From contig JANXTS010000056.1 of assembly GCA_025352265.1 (NCBI GenBank), forward strand, positions 62,001-126,000: DNA of 64,000 bases. The letters are read 5' to 3'. The notes below the pieces were generated by a model. It did not search any database. It had not been told where the DNA came from and worked only from the letters and a program-made list of their open reading frames with translations. A program made the position numbers and the translations under genes. The number at the start of each line of letters is the position of its first letter. Positions within the stretch are counted from its first letter, which is position 1. Of the stretch, positions 29,886-39,400 are shown in pieces. This DNA comes from Variovorax sp. GTDB lineage: Bacteria > Pseudomonadota > Gammaproteobacteria > Burkholderiales > Burkholderiaceae_C.

Positions 29886-30700
29886 CACGCAGCCTTCTTC
29901 AGCTGTTGCGCGTAGCCCTTGAGCACCTCGTCGCGCAGCACGTTCCATATTTGCGTGTGCAGCTCGACGAAGCGCGGGTGCGTGCGAACCTCGGCCACAT
30001 CACGCGGCCGGTCCAGGTCGATATTGAATTCGCCGATGGGATGCGTGGCCGGTCCGGCCGACAGCACGACGACGCGGTCGCTCATCGCAATGGCTTCGTC
30101 CAGGTCGTGCGTGATGAACAGCACCGCCTTCCTCTTAGCGGCCCATAGATCCAGTACTTCGTTTTCCATCAGCTGTCGCGTCTGCACGTCGAGCGCGCTG
30201 AAGGGTTCGTCCATCAAAATGATGTCGGGGTCGAGCGCCAGCGTTTGCGCCAGCGCTACGCGTTTACGCATACCGCCTGACAACTGGTGCGGATAGCGAT
30301 CGCCGAAGTCTGAAAGCCCCACGCGCGCCAGCCAGGCATTGCCCTGCGACCTGGCTTCTGCGTCGGACACGCCGCGGTACTGGAGGCCGACCATCACGTT
30401 GTCGAGCGTGCTGCGCCACGGCATCAACGCTTCGCTCTGGAACATGTAGCCGGCGCGTGTGTTGATGCCGACAAGGGGTTCGCCAAACACTTTGATGACG
30501 CCCGAAGAAGGTGAAAGCAGACCGGCACCAACGTTGAGCAAAGTCGACTTGCCGCAGCCAGTGGGCCCGACCACCGAAACGAATTCGCCCGCCTTGATGC
30601 GCAGCGTTGTATCGGCCACCGCGGTGTAGCGTTGGCCGGGATCATCCTTGGATCTGAAAGTGCAGGAGATATTGAGAAGTTCGAGAGCGTATTCGGACAT
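29885..30700 (-). CDS. ABC transporter ATP-binding protein, NitT/TauT type
   Basis: A 271-residue ATPase subunit. The Walker A is [11 protein letters not shown], the Q-loop is in GYMFQSEALMPW, the ABC signature is LSGGMRKRVALAQ, the Walker B is IILMDEPFSALD and the switch His is in FITHDLDEA. The frame continues upstream to 31120, but only as a shadow of the binding-protein gene; the ATG at 30700 fits family starts. The middle gene of a binding protein-ATPase-permease operon; a terminator hairpin lies just before it. Confidence 0.95.
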   Translation of the reverse strand: MSEYALELLNISCTFRSKDDPGQRYTAVADTTLRIKAGEFVSVVGPTGCGKSTLLNVGAGLLSPSSGVIKVFGEPLVGINTRAGYMFQSEALMPWRSTLDNVMVGLQYRGVSDAEARSQGNAWLARVGLSDFGDRYPHQLSGGMRKRVALAQTLALDPDIILMDEPFSALDVQTRQLMENEVLDLWAAKRKAVLFITHDLDEAIAMSDRVVVLSAGPATHPIGEFNIDLDRPRDVAEVRTHPRFVELHTQIWNVLRDEVLKGYAQQLKKAA

Positions 30701-30739
30701 GCGGGAATTTTGGCATCGCGCCGTGCAAGGCGGACAAAG

Positions 30740-30762
30740 AAAAAACCCGGCCTGAGCCGGGT
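30740..30762 (-). terminator. hairpin terminator between binding-protein and ATPase genes
   Basis: On the minus strand, CCCGGC, four bases, GCCGGG and then six T residues. It lies 18-40 bp after the binding-protein stop and 40 bp before the ATPase start. It would let only part of the transcripts continue, giving more binding protein than membrane components. Confidence 0.8.
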
Positions 30763-30779
30763 CGCTGGACGCTCGAAAG

Positions 30780-31814
30780 TCAGGCTTTGAACCTATCCTT
30801 CGCGCGCTTGGCAAACTCGTTGGTGTACAGCTTGGCGATGTCGATCTTGTCGGCCTTGACGCTGGTGTCGAAACTGGCGATGGCGGTGAGTGCAGTCTTG
30901 GGTCCATCGGCTGGCACGATGCCGTCGATCGCGATCGATTCGCGGACCTTGTCGAAGGACGCGAGATACAGCGCGCGGTCACCCAGCAGATAGGCCTCCG
31001 GCACGGTCTTGATAATGTCTCCCGGCCCGGCGGTCTGCAGCCACTTGAGGCCATGGACGATCGCATTGGCCAGCGCCTGGCAAGTGTTCGGATTCTTTTG
31101 GATGTACTCCATCGATGCATAGAGACAGGCCGCGGGCATCATCCCGCCGAACACGTCTTGCGTACCCTTGAGGGTGCGCGTGTCGCTGATGATCTTCACG
31201 TCGCCCTTTTGCTCGAGCATGGTCATCACCGGGTCGGTGTTGCTGATCGCATCGATCTGGCCCGAGCGCAGCGCGGTGAGCGCACCGGCCGCGACGCCGA
31301 CGCCGATGTAGCTCACGTCGGTCGCCTTCAGCCCGCCGCGCGACAGCACCAGATTGGCGACCATGTTGGTGGAAGATCCCGGTGCCGAGACGCCGATCTT
31401 CTTGCCCTTGAGATCAGCCAGCGCCTTGTAATTTGGCATGGCTTTGGTCGACACACCCACCGCGATCTGCGGCGCGCGGCCTTGCAGCACGAAGCACTGA
31501 AACGCCTGGTTCTTCGCCTGCAGATTGATGGTGTGCTCGAAGGCTCCGCAGCAGACATCGGCGGAGCCGCCGACCACCGCCTGCAATGCGCGTGCGCCAC
31601 CCGCGAAATCGGAGATTTCGACCTCGAGCCCTTCGGCCTTGAAGTAGCCGAGCTGCTCCGAAATAGTGAGCGGCAAGTAGTAGAACGCCGCCTTGCCTCC
31701 AACGGCAATCGAGACCTTTGTTTTCTCGAGTTTGGGTTGGGCGTGCAGTCGGCGCACTGCGATGGTCGCAGCGGCCAACGCGCCTGCAGAAGTGAAGAGA
31801 CGGCGATTAAGCAT
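30780..31814 (-). CDS. ABC transporter substrate-binding protein, NitT/TauT (SsuA/THI5-like)
   Basis: A 344-residue periplasmic binding protein. The N-terminus reads like a Tat-less signal peptide (RRLFTSAGALAAATIAVRRLHA, processed after LHAQ), though the RR pair keeps Tat export possible. The NMT1/SsuA-like fold is shown by KAAFYYLPLTISEQLGYFKA, GGARALQAVVGGSADV, and GKKIGVSAPGSSTNMVA. The ligand could be an alkanesulfonate, nitrate or a thiamine precursor; the sequence does not decide. It is first in the operon and is followed by a terminator-like hairpin. Possible operator repeats lie 70-110 bp upstream. Confidence 0.92.
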   Translation of the reverse strand: MLNRRLFTSAGALAAATIAVRRLHAQPKLEKTKVSIAVGGKAAFYYLPLTISEQLGYFKAEGLEVEISDFAGGARALQAVVGGSADVCCGAFEHTINLQAKNQAFQCFVLQGRAPQIAVGVSTKAMPNYKALADLKGKKIGVSAPGSSTNMVANLVLSRGGLKATDVSYIGVGVAAGALTALRSGQIDAISNTDPVMTMLEQKGDVKIISDTRTLKGTQDVFGGMMPAACLYASMEYIQKNPNTCQALANAIVHGLKWLQTAGPGDIIKTVPEAYLLGDRALYLASFDKVRESIAIDGIVPADGPKTALTAIASFDTSVKADKIDIAKLYTNEFAKRAKDRFKA

Positions 31815-31883
31815 GCTATGAGCTTGGGGCCGGCCCTCCTCTGCTGCATCGGGAACATCCCGTGCGGGTTTTTACGTAAGCAA

Positions 31884-31924
31884 GAAGCTCTCTGGAAATT
31901 CTCTGCGGGCCGACAAAGAGAATT
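31884..31924. repeat. inverted and direct repeats upstream of the ABC importer operon
   Basis: AATTCTCT (31897-31904) and AGAGAATT (31917-31924) form a perfect 8-bp inverted repeat with a 12-bp spacer. Overlapping it, GAAGCTCTCTG and GAAATTCTCTG (31884-31894, 31895-31905) are adjacent 11-bp direct repeats. They lie 70-110 bp before the binding-protein start and could be an operator; no regulator gene is adjacent. Confidence 0.4.
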
Positions 31925-31959
31925 GCCGCGTTCACCACAAAACAGAAGTCGTGCGTGTC

Positions 31960-32550
31960 CTAACGCCGGTCGACCAGCGCATGCGCGATGGTGCCGAGAT
32001 CAACGTATTCCAGCTCGCTGCCCGCCGGCACGCCGCGCGCTAGCCGCGTCACACGCAAGCCGCGTTGCTTCAACGCCTCGCCGATGACGTGCGCGGTGGC
32101 CTCGCCTTCGGCCGTAAAGTTGGTCGCGAGGATCACCTCGCTAACCGTGCCGTCTAGCGCACGATCGAATAGCTTCTGCAAGCCGATGTCCTTGGGCCCA
32201 ATGCCGTCGAGCGGACTGAGCTTGCCCATCAGTACGAAGTAGTAGCCGCGGAAAGCGCCCGTGCGTTCCAGTGCGGCCTGGTCGGCTGGCGTTTCGACGA
32301 CGCATAGCTTGGTGGCATCGCGACGATCATCCAGACACACGCTGCAGATGGAAGCTTCGGTGAAGGTGTTGCAACGATCGCAATGCCGCACTTCCGTGGC
32401 CGCCTGCTGCAAGGCGCGCGCGAGCAGCTGCGTTCCCTCGCGGTCGTGTTGCAATAAATGAAACGCCATGCGCGACGCTGACTTGACGCCCACGCCCGGC
32501 AGGCGACGCAGCGCATCGACCAGCGCGTCGAGCGAGTTGGAATCAGCCAC
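31960..32550 (-). CDS. recR: recombination mediator protein RecR
   Basis: RecR, with RecF and RecO, loads RecA at single-strand gaps. The 196-residue protein has the N-terminal helix-hairpin-helix ([20 protein letters not shown]), the C4 zinc finger (CDRCNTF and CSVCLDD), and the Toprim domain ([20 protein letters not shown], then [13 protein letters not shown]). It follows ybaB by 12 bp in the conserved dnaX-ybaB-recR operon. Confidence 0.98.
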   Translation of the reverse strand: MADSNSLDALVDALRRLPGVGVKSASRMAFHLLQHDREGTQLLARALQQAATEVRHCDRCNTFTEASICSVCLDDRRDATKLCVVETPADQAALERTGAFRGYYFVLMGKLSPLDGIGPKDIGLQKLFDRALDGTVSEVILATNFTAEGEATAHVIGEALKQRGLRVTRLARGVPAGSELEYVDLGTIAHALVDRR

Positions 32551-32562
32551 TGACGACGTACA

Positions 32563-32895
32563 TCAAAACGGCAGCTTCATGCCGGGCGGCAAGCCGGGCA
32601 TGCCGGCGGTGAGCTTGCCCATCTTCTGTTCACTGGTCTCTTCGGCTTTGCGTACCGCAGCGTTGAAGGCAGCGGCCACGAGGTCTTCCAGCATGTCTTT
32701 GTCGTCGGCCAAGAGGCTCGGATCGATGGTGATGCGCTTCACGTCGTGCTTGCATGTCATGAGCACTTTGACAAGGCCCGCGCCCGACTCGCCTTCAACC
32801 TCGATCGTGGCCAATTCGTCCTGCGCCTTCTTGAGGTTGTCCTGCATCGCCTGCGCCTGCTTCATGAGGCCGGCAAGTTGTCCTTTGTTGAACAT
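32563..32895 (-). CDS. ybaB: YbaB/EbfC nucleoid-associated protein
   Basis: A 110-residue DNA-binding protein, dimeric and tweezer-shaped in this family. The N-terminal helix ([20 protein letters not shown]) and the central strands ([20 protein letters not shown]) are typical, and the tail [19 protein letters not shown] is a common beta-proteobacterial ending. The frame extends upstream to 32979, but MFNKGQLAG at 32895 is the conserved start. It lies between dnaX and recR. Confidence 0.97.
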   Translation of the reverse strand: MFNKGQLAGLMKQAQAMQDNLKKAQDELATIEVEGESGAGLVKVLMTCKHDVKRITIDPSLLADDKDMLEDLVAAAFNAAVRKAEETSEQKMGKLTAGMPGLPPGMKLPF

Positions 32896-32998
32896 CGTTT
32901 GATCCTGGTGGTTGGAATGATTGAAGGGATTGAATTGAATTGAATTGTGTGCAGGGGCGTCGTGGACTGCAATTGCCATATCGGGCGCTACCTGGACC

Positions 32999-34921
32999 TT
33001 ACGCAGGTCGCAAGGTTCCGGGGACGATTTTCGCGTCGAAGTCGCGCATCAGCGCCTGGACGTCCGGATCGCTGTTGATCGCCTCTTCGGCGGCACGCTG
33101 GCGCGCCTCGGCAACCTGTTTATTGCGGCGCGCCGGGCTATCGACGACAACGCCGATCTCGATGGAGATTCCCACGCCGTGCCCCAGCGCGGCCAGCGCA
33201 GCTTGCAGCTTGTCGCGAGTCGATGGCTGGTTGAGCGATTCGCGCTCGACGCGCAGCAGCCATTGGTCGATATCGCGCGCGACCAGTTGCGATTGCAGTG
33301 CCAGCTCACGGGTCAATGCGGTGACAGCCTCGGCGACGACCATGTGCGTGACCGTGGCATGCCAGAAATCGCCGTCTTCGCTGGAAGGGATTGGTAGCGA
33401 TGCAGTGGCGCCATCGTCGCGCGGGATGTCGCGTTGGCTTGGTGGCGGCTGAACACGCATCGGTACTGCGACGACGTTGGCGTTGGCGTTGGCGTTGGCG
33501 TTGGCGTTGGCGTTGGCGTTGGCGTTGGCGTTGGCGTTGGCGTTGGCGTTGGCGTTGGCGTTGGCGTTGACGTTTCCTCCGTTGCCCTGTGTCGCATCCG
33601 TTGACGCCGCAGACCTTCGTTCGTCAGAACTCCGCGAGGGAGCGGTGACGACGGCAAGACGTAGGCCGGGAGGCGCCGCCGTTTCAGTTGCTGCAAGGGG
33701 CGGCGCTGCGGACGGGGCCGGCGCACGCTCGGTCATCTGTCGCACCGGAAGCGACGTGGGAGTCGAAGCTGCGCGCTCAGACGGAGGAGCTTCGTTCAGA
33801 GTTTTTTTTTCTGCAGGCTTGAACGCCAACAGCCGCAACAACACCATCGTGAGCGCCGCGTATTCGTCAGGCGCCAGCCCGAGTTCAACACGCCCGTGCA
33901 GGCACAGGCTGTAAAGCAATTGAGTTTCGTCCAACGGCATCAACACGGCGAGGCGCGCGGTCTCGGCGGCGTCGGGATCGGTCGCATCGTTGTTCGATGC
34001 AGCACGCGACGGAACGGCCTGCAACACCGCCATGCCCTGCAGCACCGACGACATTTCTTCCAAGGTGGAAGCTGCAGACATGCCGTCGCGACGCAGCGCT
34101 TCGGACGTGTCGACCACCGTCTTGCCATCGCCGGTAGCGAGTGCTTCGATCAGCTTGAACACGTGACCGCGGTCGACGCTGCCCAGCATCTGGCGCACGC
34201 CGGTTTCAAGCAGCTCGCCGTTGCCGAACGCGATGGCTTGGTCGGTCAGCGACAGCGCATCGCGCATCGAGCCGCGGGCGGCACGGGCCAGTAAACGCAG
34301 CGCCTGCACTTCGGCTGGCACCGTTTCGGCTTGCAGCACGCCGGTCAGATGCTCGAGGATCGTCTCCGGCGCCATCGGGCGCAGATTGAACTGAAGGCAA
34401 CGCGACAGCACCGTGACCGGCACCTTTTGCGGATCGGTCGTCGCCAGCACGAACTTGAGGTACTCGGGTGGCTCTTCGAGCGTCTTGAGCATCGCATTGA
34501 ACGCCGTGTTTGTCAGCATGTGCACTTCGTCGATCATGAAGACCTTGAACCGACCCTGCACCGGCTTGTAGACCGCTTGTTCGAGCAGCGACTGCACTTC
34601 ATCCACGCCACGGTTCGACGCAGCATCGAGTTCGGTGTAGTCGACGAACCGACCTGCGTCGATGTCCTTGCACGCCTGGCAAACGCCGCATGGCGTCGCG
34701 GTGATGCCACCCTGCCCGTCCGGCCCCTGGCAATTGAGCGACTTGGCGAGAATGCGCGACACCGTGGTCTTGCCGACGCCCCGCGTGCCGGTGAATAAAT
34801 AGGCGTGATGCAGACGCTGGGTCGTCAGCGCGTTGACCAACGCCTGCACCACATGCTCCTGGCCGACCATTTCTTCAAAGGTCCGAGGCCGGTATTTGCG
34901 GGCGAGCACGAGATAAGACAT
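32999..34921 (-). CDS. dnaX: DNA polymerase III subunits tau and gamma
   Basis: DnaX is the clamp-loader motor. The 640-residue tau form has an AAA+ module (residues 1 to about 220: Walker [11 protein letters not shown], the four-Cys zinc site ending CGVCQAC, Walker B DEVHML, sensor SRC), the oligomerisation domain III (to about 370), and C-terminal domains binding DnaB and the polymerase. Two oddities lie between. At codons 371-374 a run of nine A residues with a following stem-loop could cause frameshifting to a gamma-like product of 374-381 residues. At 33475-33564 a 15-copy hexanucleotide repeat makes an Asn-Ala run. It is the first gene of dnaX-ybaB-recR. Confidence 0.97.
   Translation of the reverse strand: MSYLVLARKYRPRTFEEMVGQEHVVQALVNALTTQRLHHAYLFTGTRGVGKTTVSRILAKSLNCQGPDGQGGITATPCGVCQACKDIDAGRFVDYTELDAASNRGVDEVQSLLEQAVYKPVQGRFKVFMIDEVHMLTNTAFNAMLKTLEEPPEYLKFVLATTDPQKVPVTVLSRCLQFNLRPMAPETILEHLTGVLQAETVPAEVQALRLLARAARGSMRDALSLTDQAIAFGNGELLETGVRQMLGSVDRGHVFKLIEALATGDGKTVVDTSEALRRDGMSAASTLEEMSSVLQGMAVLQAVPSRAASNNDATDPDAAETARLAVLMPLDETQLLYSLCLHGRVELGLAPDEYAALTMVLLRLLAFKPAEKKTLNEAPPSERAASTPTSLPVRQMTERAPAPSAAPPLAATETAAPPGLRLAVVTAPSRSSDERRSAASTDATQGNGGNVNANANANANANANANANANANANANANANANVVAVPMRVQPPPSQRDIPRDDGATASLPIPSSEDGDFWHATVTHMVVAEAVTALTRELALQSQLVARDIDQWLLRVERESLNQPSTRDKLQAALAALGHGVGISIEIGVVVDSPARRNKQVAEARQRAAEEAINSDPDVQALMRDFDAKIVPGTLRPA
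33475..33564. repeat. 15-copy CGTTGG hexanucleotide repeat inside dnaX
   Basis: Fifteen perfect tandem copies of CGTTGG (plus strand) occupy 90 bp, followed by one copy with a changed base (CGTTGA). On the coding strand each unit adds Asn-Ala in frame, between the oligomerisation domain and the C-terminal tau domains. Changes of whole units keep the frame, so length variation would alter the linker without breaking the gene. Confidence 0.97.
33764..33810 (-). other. dnaX slippery A9 tract with downstream stem-loop
   Basis: On the coding strand nine A residues (33810-33802) span codons Glu371-Thr374. Seven bases later a 7-bp perfect stem (CGAAGCT / AGCTTCG, 17-nt loop) follows at 33794-33764. 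A -1 shift would add eight residues and stop at TGA (about 381 aa); a +1 shift stops after one codon (374 aa). This resembles known dnaX frameshift or transcript-slippage sites that make gamma. Confidence 0.7.
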
Positions 34922-35037
34922 AGATCTATTTTAGGGCGGCACATCGTGCGTTTTGGACCGCCTTTTCCAAGACGCTCCCGTTATGCGACCTTCTAAACCT
35001 TGTGGACGGTCCGGTGAAATCTGTCGCCTACAATGAC

Positions 35038-35139
35038 GGTTGACGGGCCTCCCCGCATGGTGAAGTGGCCAACCGGGTCAGGTGGGGAACCAAGCAGCCC
35101 TAACTGCGTAGTCAGTGCCGGGGGTAAGGCTCGTCAACC
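35038..35139 (+). ncRNA. ffs: signal recognition particle 4.5S RNA
   Basis: The conserved SRP domain IV core is present: GGGTCAGGTGGGGAACCAAG followed by CAGCCC, matching the bacterial tetraloop and internal-loop wording that binds Ffh. The ends pair: GGTTGACGGGCCT at the 5' side with AAGGCTCGTCAACC at the 3' side, giving the long hairpin of about 102 nt. A -10 (TACAAT, 35029-35034) lies just upstream, which fits transcription starting at 35038-35041. No clear -35 is visible. It lies between dnaX (divergent) and the flavoprotein gene (convergent). Confidence 0.95.
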
Positions 35140-35176
35140 TCATAAATGCTTCGAGTCCCTTGCGACTCGCGCAAGG

Positions 35177-36409
35177 TCAGTTGCGAACAAGCGCACCGCG
35201 CGCAGCGGCCGCTCCGCTAGCCATCGCTGCAGTCATAAGGTAGCCGCCTGTCGGCGCTTCCCAGTCGAGCATTTCTCCGGCGCAGAACACGGCAGGCAGC
35301 GCCTTGACCATCAGCCTTTCGTCGAGTGCATCGAACTTCACACCACCCGCGGTGCTGATCGCCTCGTCTATCGGGCGTGTCGCGACCAAACGCAAAGGCA
35401 CGGCTTTGATCGTGGCCGCCAGTCGCTCAGGAATCTGCATTTCCTCTCTCGTCATCGCCTCGCGCAGCACGCCCGCCTTGATGCCGTCCAGCCCGAGCCG
35501 GCTTTTCAGATGGCTGCTGAGCGACCGTGCACCGCGTGGATGCGTCACCGCGGCCAGCACTTGGCTTGCGGTGCGATCAGGAAGCAAGTCGAGCAGCAGC
35601 GTCGCGCTGCCTTCAGCTGCAATTTGATCGCGCAGCAAAGCAGAAGCCGCATAGATCAGACTGCCTTCAATGCCGGTCGTCGTCGCCACGAACTCCCCTT
35701 TGCGGGCGAAGCATCGGCCCTGTGAATCTGAGAACTCGATGGCGACCGACTTGAAGGGTTGCCCTGCAAATCGGGTGGAAAAATGCTCGCTCCAACCGAT
35801 GTCGAAGCCGCAGTTGGACGGCAACAACGGCGCGACGTCGACACCCAGCTCCCTCAGCCATGGTGCCCAAGCACCGTCCGAGCCCAGTCGCGACCAGCTC
35901 GCGCCGCCCAGCGCGAGTACCACGGCGTCGGCGTGCACAGCTGTCTCTCCATTGGGCGCATCGAAACGAAGCGCGTCACCGGCCCACCCCAGCCACCGAT
36001 GTCGCATATGAAACTGCACGCCCGCCGTGCGCAACCGGTGCAGCCACGCGCGCAGCAGCGGTGCAGCCTTCATGTCTGTCGGGAACACGCGGCCCGACGT
36101 TCCGACGAACGTCTCGACACCGAGGCCGAGCGCCCACTCACGCATCTGTTCAGGCCCGAACGCATCAAGCATCGGTTGCAGCGCAGCGCGCCGATCGCCA
36201 AAGCGGCTCGCGAAGATGTCGAAGGGCTCGGAATGCGTCAGGTTCAACCCACCCTTGCCGGCCAGCAAGAACTTGCGACCAACCGAGGGCATCGCGTCGT
36301 AGACATGCACCTTAAGCCGCACCTCTGCGCCTGCCGTGCTCAACACTTCCGCGGCCATCAAACCTGCAGGGCCGCCACCGATGACGACAACATTTTTCTC
36401 AGCACTCAT
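35177..36409 (-). CDS. FAD-dependent flavoprotein, HI0933/TIGR03862 family
   Basis: A 410-residue NAD(P)/FAD-dependent oxidoreductase-like protein. The N-terminal dinucleotide motif is VVVIGGGPAGLMAAE, followed by GRKFLLAGKGGLNLTHSEP, a family hallmark. The C-terminal CAGEMLDWEAPTGGYLMTAA completes the FAD site. Some relatives (BaiN/RdsA) reduce steroid or flavin-type substrates; the reaction here is unknown. Its start overlaps the stop of the upstream helicase gene (ATGA), so it is translationally coupled to the AddAB-like pair. Confidence 0.9.
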   Translation of the reverse strand: MSAEKNVVVIGGGPAGLMAAEVLSTAGAEVRLKVHVYDAMPSVGRKFLLAGKGGLNLTHSEPFDIFASRFGDRRAALQPMLDAFGPEQMREWALGLGVETFVGTSGRVFPTDMKAAPLLRAWLHRLRTAGVQFHMRHRWLGWAGDALRFDAPNGETAVHADAVVLALGGASWSRLGSDGAWAPWLRELGVDVAPLLPSNCGFDIGWSEHFSTRFAGQPFKSVAIEFSDSQGRCFARKGEFVATTTGIEGSLIYAASALLRDQIAAEGSATLLLDLLPDRTASQVLAAVTHPRGARSLSSHLKSRLGLDGIKAGVLREAMTREEMQIPERLAATIKAVPLRLVATRPIDEAISTAGGVKFDALDERLMVKALPAVFCAGEMLDWEAPTGGYLMTAAMASGAAAARGALVRN

Positions 36410-39400
36410 TCAAGGGATACCAGTTCGCCCTGCCCGGTCAGGAACGCGGCGCGTACCGTGGCACCGGGATTAGCGTTTTGCACGGCAACGCGATAGCGCT
36501 GCATCTGCGCGATGAGCGCTGCGTCGCGGTCGGGGTGTGCCGCGGACTTGTAATCGAGCACCCACCAGGTACCGGTTTCGCGATGGCGCACCAGCCTGTC
36601 GATGCGCAATTGCTCGCCTTCATGGACGAGGGTGACCTCGTTGCCGTGCCAGTCGATCATGCGCTCGTCCCAAGCCCATGCGCCTGCGCCTGCACGGATG
36701 CGCTGCGCGAACGAGGCCGCGTCGCGTGCCTGCGCGGCATCGAGCGTGAACTCGCGCGCCACTGCGCGCACGTGGGCGGCAAGCTGCGGCTCGCCGGGTA
36801 CCGCCCACTCGAGCAGGCGATGCATCGCTTCGCCGAACGCTGCGGCACGCGTGTCGACGGCGGCGGGCTTATTGACTACCGCGATGACCGCGTTCGCCTG
36901 TTTCTTGTATGCAGCGGGAGACTCTTTGAGCGTAAAGCCGCCCGAAGCAGCTTCAGCGGCCATTGGCATCGCCAATGGCTCGTCGACCTCGATCGGCGTG
37001 CACCCGCGTTCGAGGCGCACCCACCAGCTGCCTTCGTTCTGGCGCGCCGGTTCGACTGCCGAAAGTACGAGGCGTTCGCGGGCTCGCGTGGTCGCCACAT
37101 AGAGCCCATTCAGCTCTTCCCGATGGCGCGCGCGCTGCTCCTCTTCAAGCAACGGGATCGCGCAGGCCGGCGGTGACTTCTCACTGGCCATGAAGACAAA
37201 GCGCGTCGGCTTGCTGTCGCCGCCCTTCCATTCGACCAACACGCCCATCGTTTGCGAGCGCGGCGCCGCGGCGTCGCAATCGAGCAGGACGACGTTGTCT
37301 GCTTCCAGTCCCTTGGCGCCGTGGACGGTCAATAGCCGCACCGCGTCGGGCGCCGTCACAGCCGGTGCGCGGACGCCGCCGGCACGCAGCGCGCGCACCA
37401 ATCCGTAGGGCGTGGAAAACCGCGCGCCATCGATTTCAAGCGATGCCGAGAGCAGGCCTCGCAAATTGGAGAGAACCGTCTGGCGCAACGCCGCCGGTGC
37501 CGCAGCGCCGAACCGGGCCAGGACATCGCCGTCGTGATAGATCGCATCGAGCGCGTCGTGCGGCGGCAGTGTCACCAGTAGAGCCTGCCAGCACAGCAGC
37601 CGCTCGCCGAGAGGTGCGAGCGCAGCAGGCAGGTCATCGCCCTTGAGCAGCGCCAGCCACGGCGTACCGGGCTGTGCGCGCTGCCGCAGTGCCAGTTGAA
37701 CCAGGTCGTCGTCGCCGACTCCGAACAGCGGTGATTTGAGCGCTCGCGCCAACGAAAGATCGTGTGCGGGCGAAACCAGCACATCGACCAGCGCGACCAT
37801 GTCCTGCACCTCAGGGGCGTCGTGCAGCTCGTTCTTCTCGGGCTGCTGGGCCGAGATGTGCAACTCGCGCAGGGCATCCTGCATGGCAGCGAGCCGGCTG
37901 CGGCGACGGGCCAGCACCATGATCTGCTTGGGCGGTGTGCCGTCGGCGATGCGCTGCGCGATCCAGCGCGCGGCCTGCTCGCATTCCTTTTGCAGCAGTT
38001 GCTGTTCAGGCAGCACGCGCGGCGTCGTGAGGCTGTCACGCCAATGCAGCATGCCGTCGTCCGCAGGCGCCCCGGCGGTGGCGCCATTCACCGCATCACG
38101 TCCGATCGGCAGCAGCCTGAGTACCTCACCAACGTCACGGCGCTCGGTCGTGTGCGCGCGGTAGCCATCGAACTCGCCGGCCTCTTGCGCCGTGCCCATC
38201 GCCATGTTGACGAGGCCGACCACCGCCTGCGCATTGCGATGCGTGTGATCGCAATCGAGCAGATCGCCGCCGAGCACATCTGCAACAAAGGCCTTGGCGG
38301 CGACAAACACCTGCGGCTCGGCACGTCGAAACCGATAGATGCTTTGCTTCGGATCACCGACGATAAAGACACGCGGCGCGCGCCCAACCGCACCGCCGTA
38401 CGCACTCAACCAGCTGTAGAGCGCATGCCACTGCAGCGGGTTAGTGTCCTGGAATTCATCGATCAGCAAATGCGCGATGCGTGCATCCAGGCGCTCCTGT
38501 ACCCAGCCCGACAATGCCGACTCGCCGAGCAGCATCTGCGCGGCTTGCTCGACGTCGTTCATGTCGACCCAGCCATGCGCGCGCTTGACCGCGGCAAATG
38601 CGGCCATCAGCACGCGCGTGAGTCGCGTCATGCGCTGCTGATACAGCCATGCGGCGTGTTGCGCTTCAGCGGCGCACAGTAACTGCAGATCGGCTTCGGC
38701 TTCTTGCGCGGCCGCGAACTTCTGCAGGTTCTTGTTAAGACGATCTTCGGTCGCGACAAAAAATGCTTTGCGCAACCGGGCGAGCGCGCTAGGCAATGCA
38801 TCGCCTTCAGGCTCGCCCAAACCAAACACATCGACGATGACTTCGGCGGCCTTCTGTGGCGTCTTGTTTGCTTCGCGCCCCAGCGCTGCCGCGCGGGCCA
38901 GCCACTGCTCGCGCACTGCAGCGCCGCGCAAACCATGTGTCGGCAAATCGAACCCGGCCAGTGCCGGATACAAGGTACCGAAGTGCTGCACCGAAGATTC
39001 CGGATCGGCCAGCGCAAACTCGACACGTCGCGTCAACGCCTCGCCCAACGCCTTGGCGATCTGCGAGCGACCATGGCTCGCCACGACTGCGTAGTAGTCG
39101 GCCAACACATCCTTGTCCTCGGTCAGGGCTTCGAAGAAAGGCCGCCAGGTGTGTGCACGCGCCTCGGCATCGTCTTCGAGCAGCTCATAGTTGGCCGGCA
39201 GCTTCAGGTCGCGCAACACCGCCAGCGGAGCATTGCGCAACAGGCCGGCGAACCACGCATGGAAGGTTCGAAACTGCACCGGCCGGCCCCCGTCCAGCAA
39301 TCGACGGTAGAGCGCTCGCAAACGCGGCGCAGCGTTGGCAGCTTCAGCGGGCTCGACGCCGCGAACGATGAGTTCACCAACCAGCTCTTCAGGCGTGCGT

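Noticed and set aside
33475..33564. CRISPR-like array
   Set aside because: The repeats are 6 bp, contiguous without spacers and in frame inside dnaX; this is a microsatellite.
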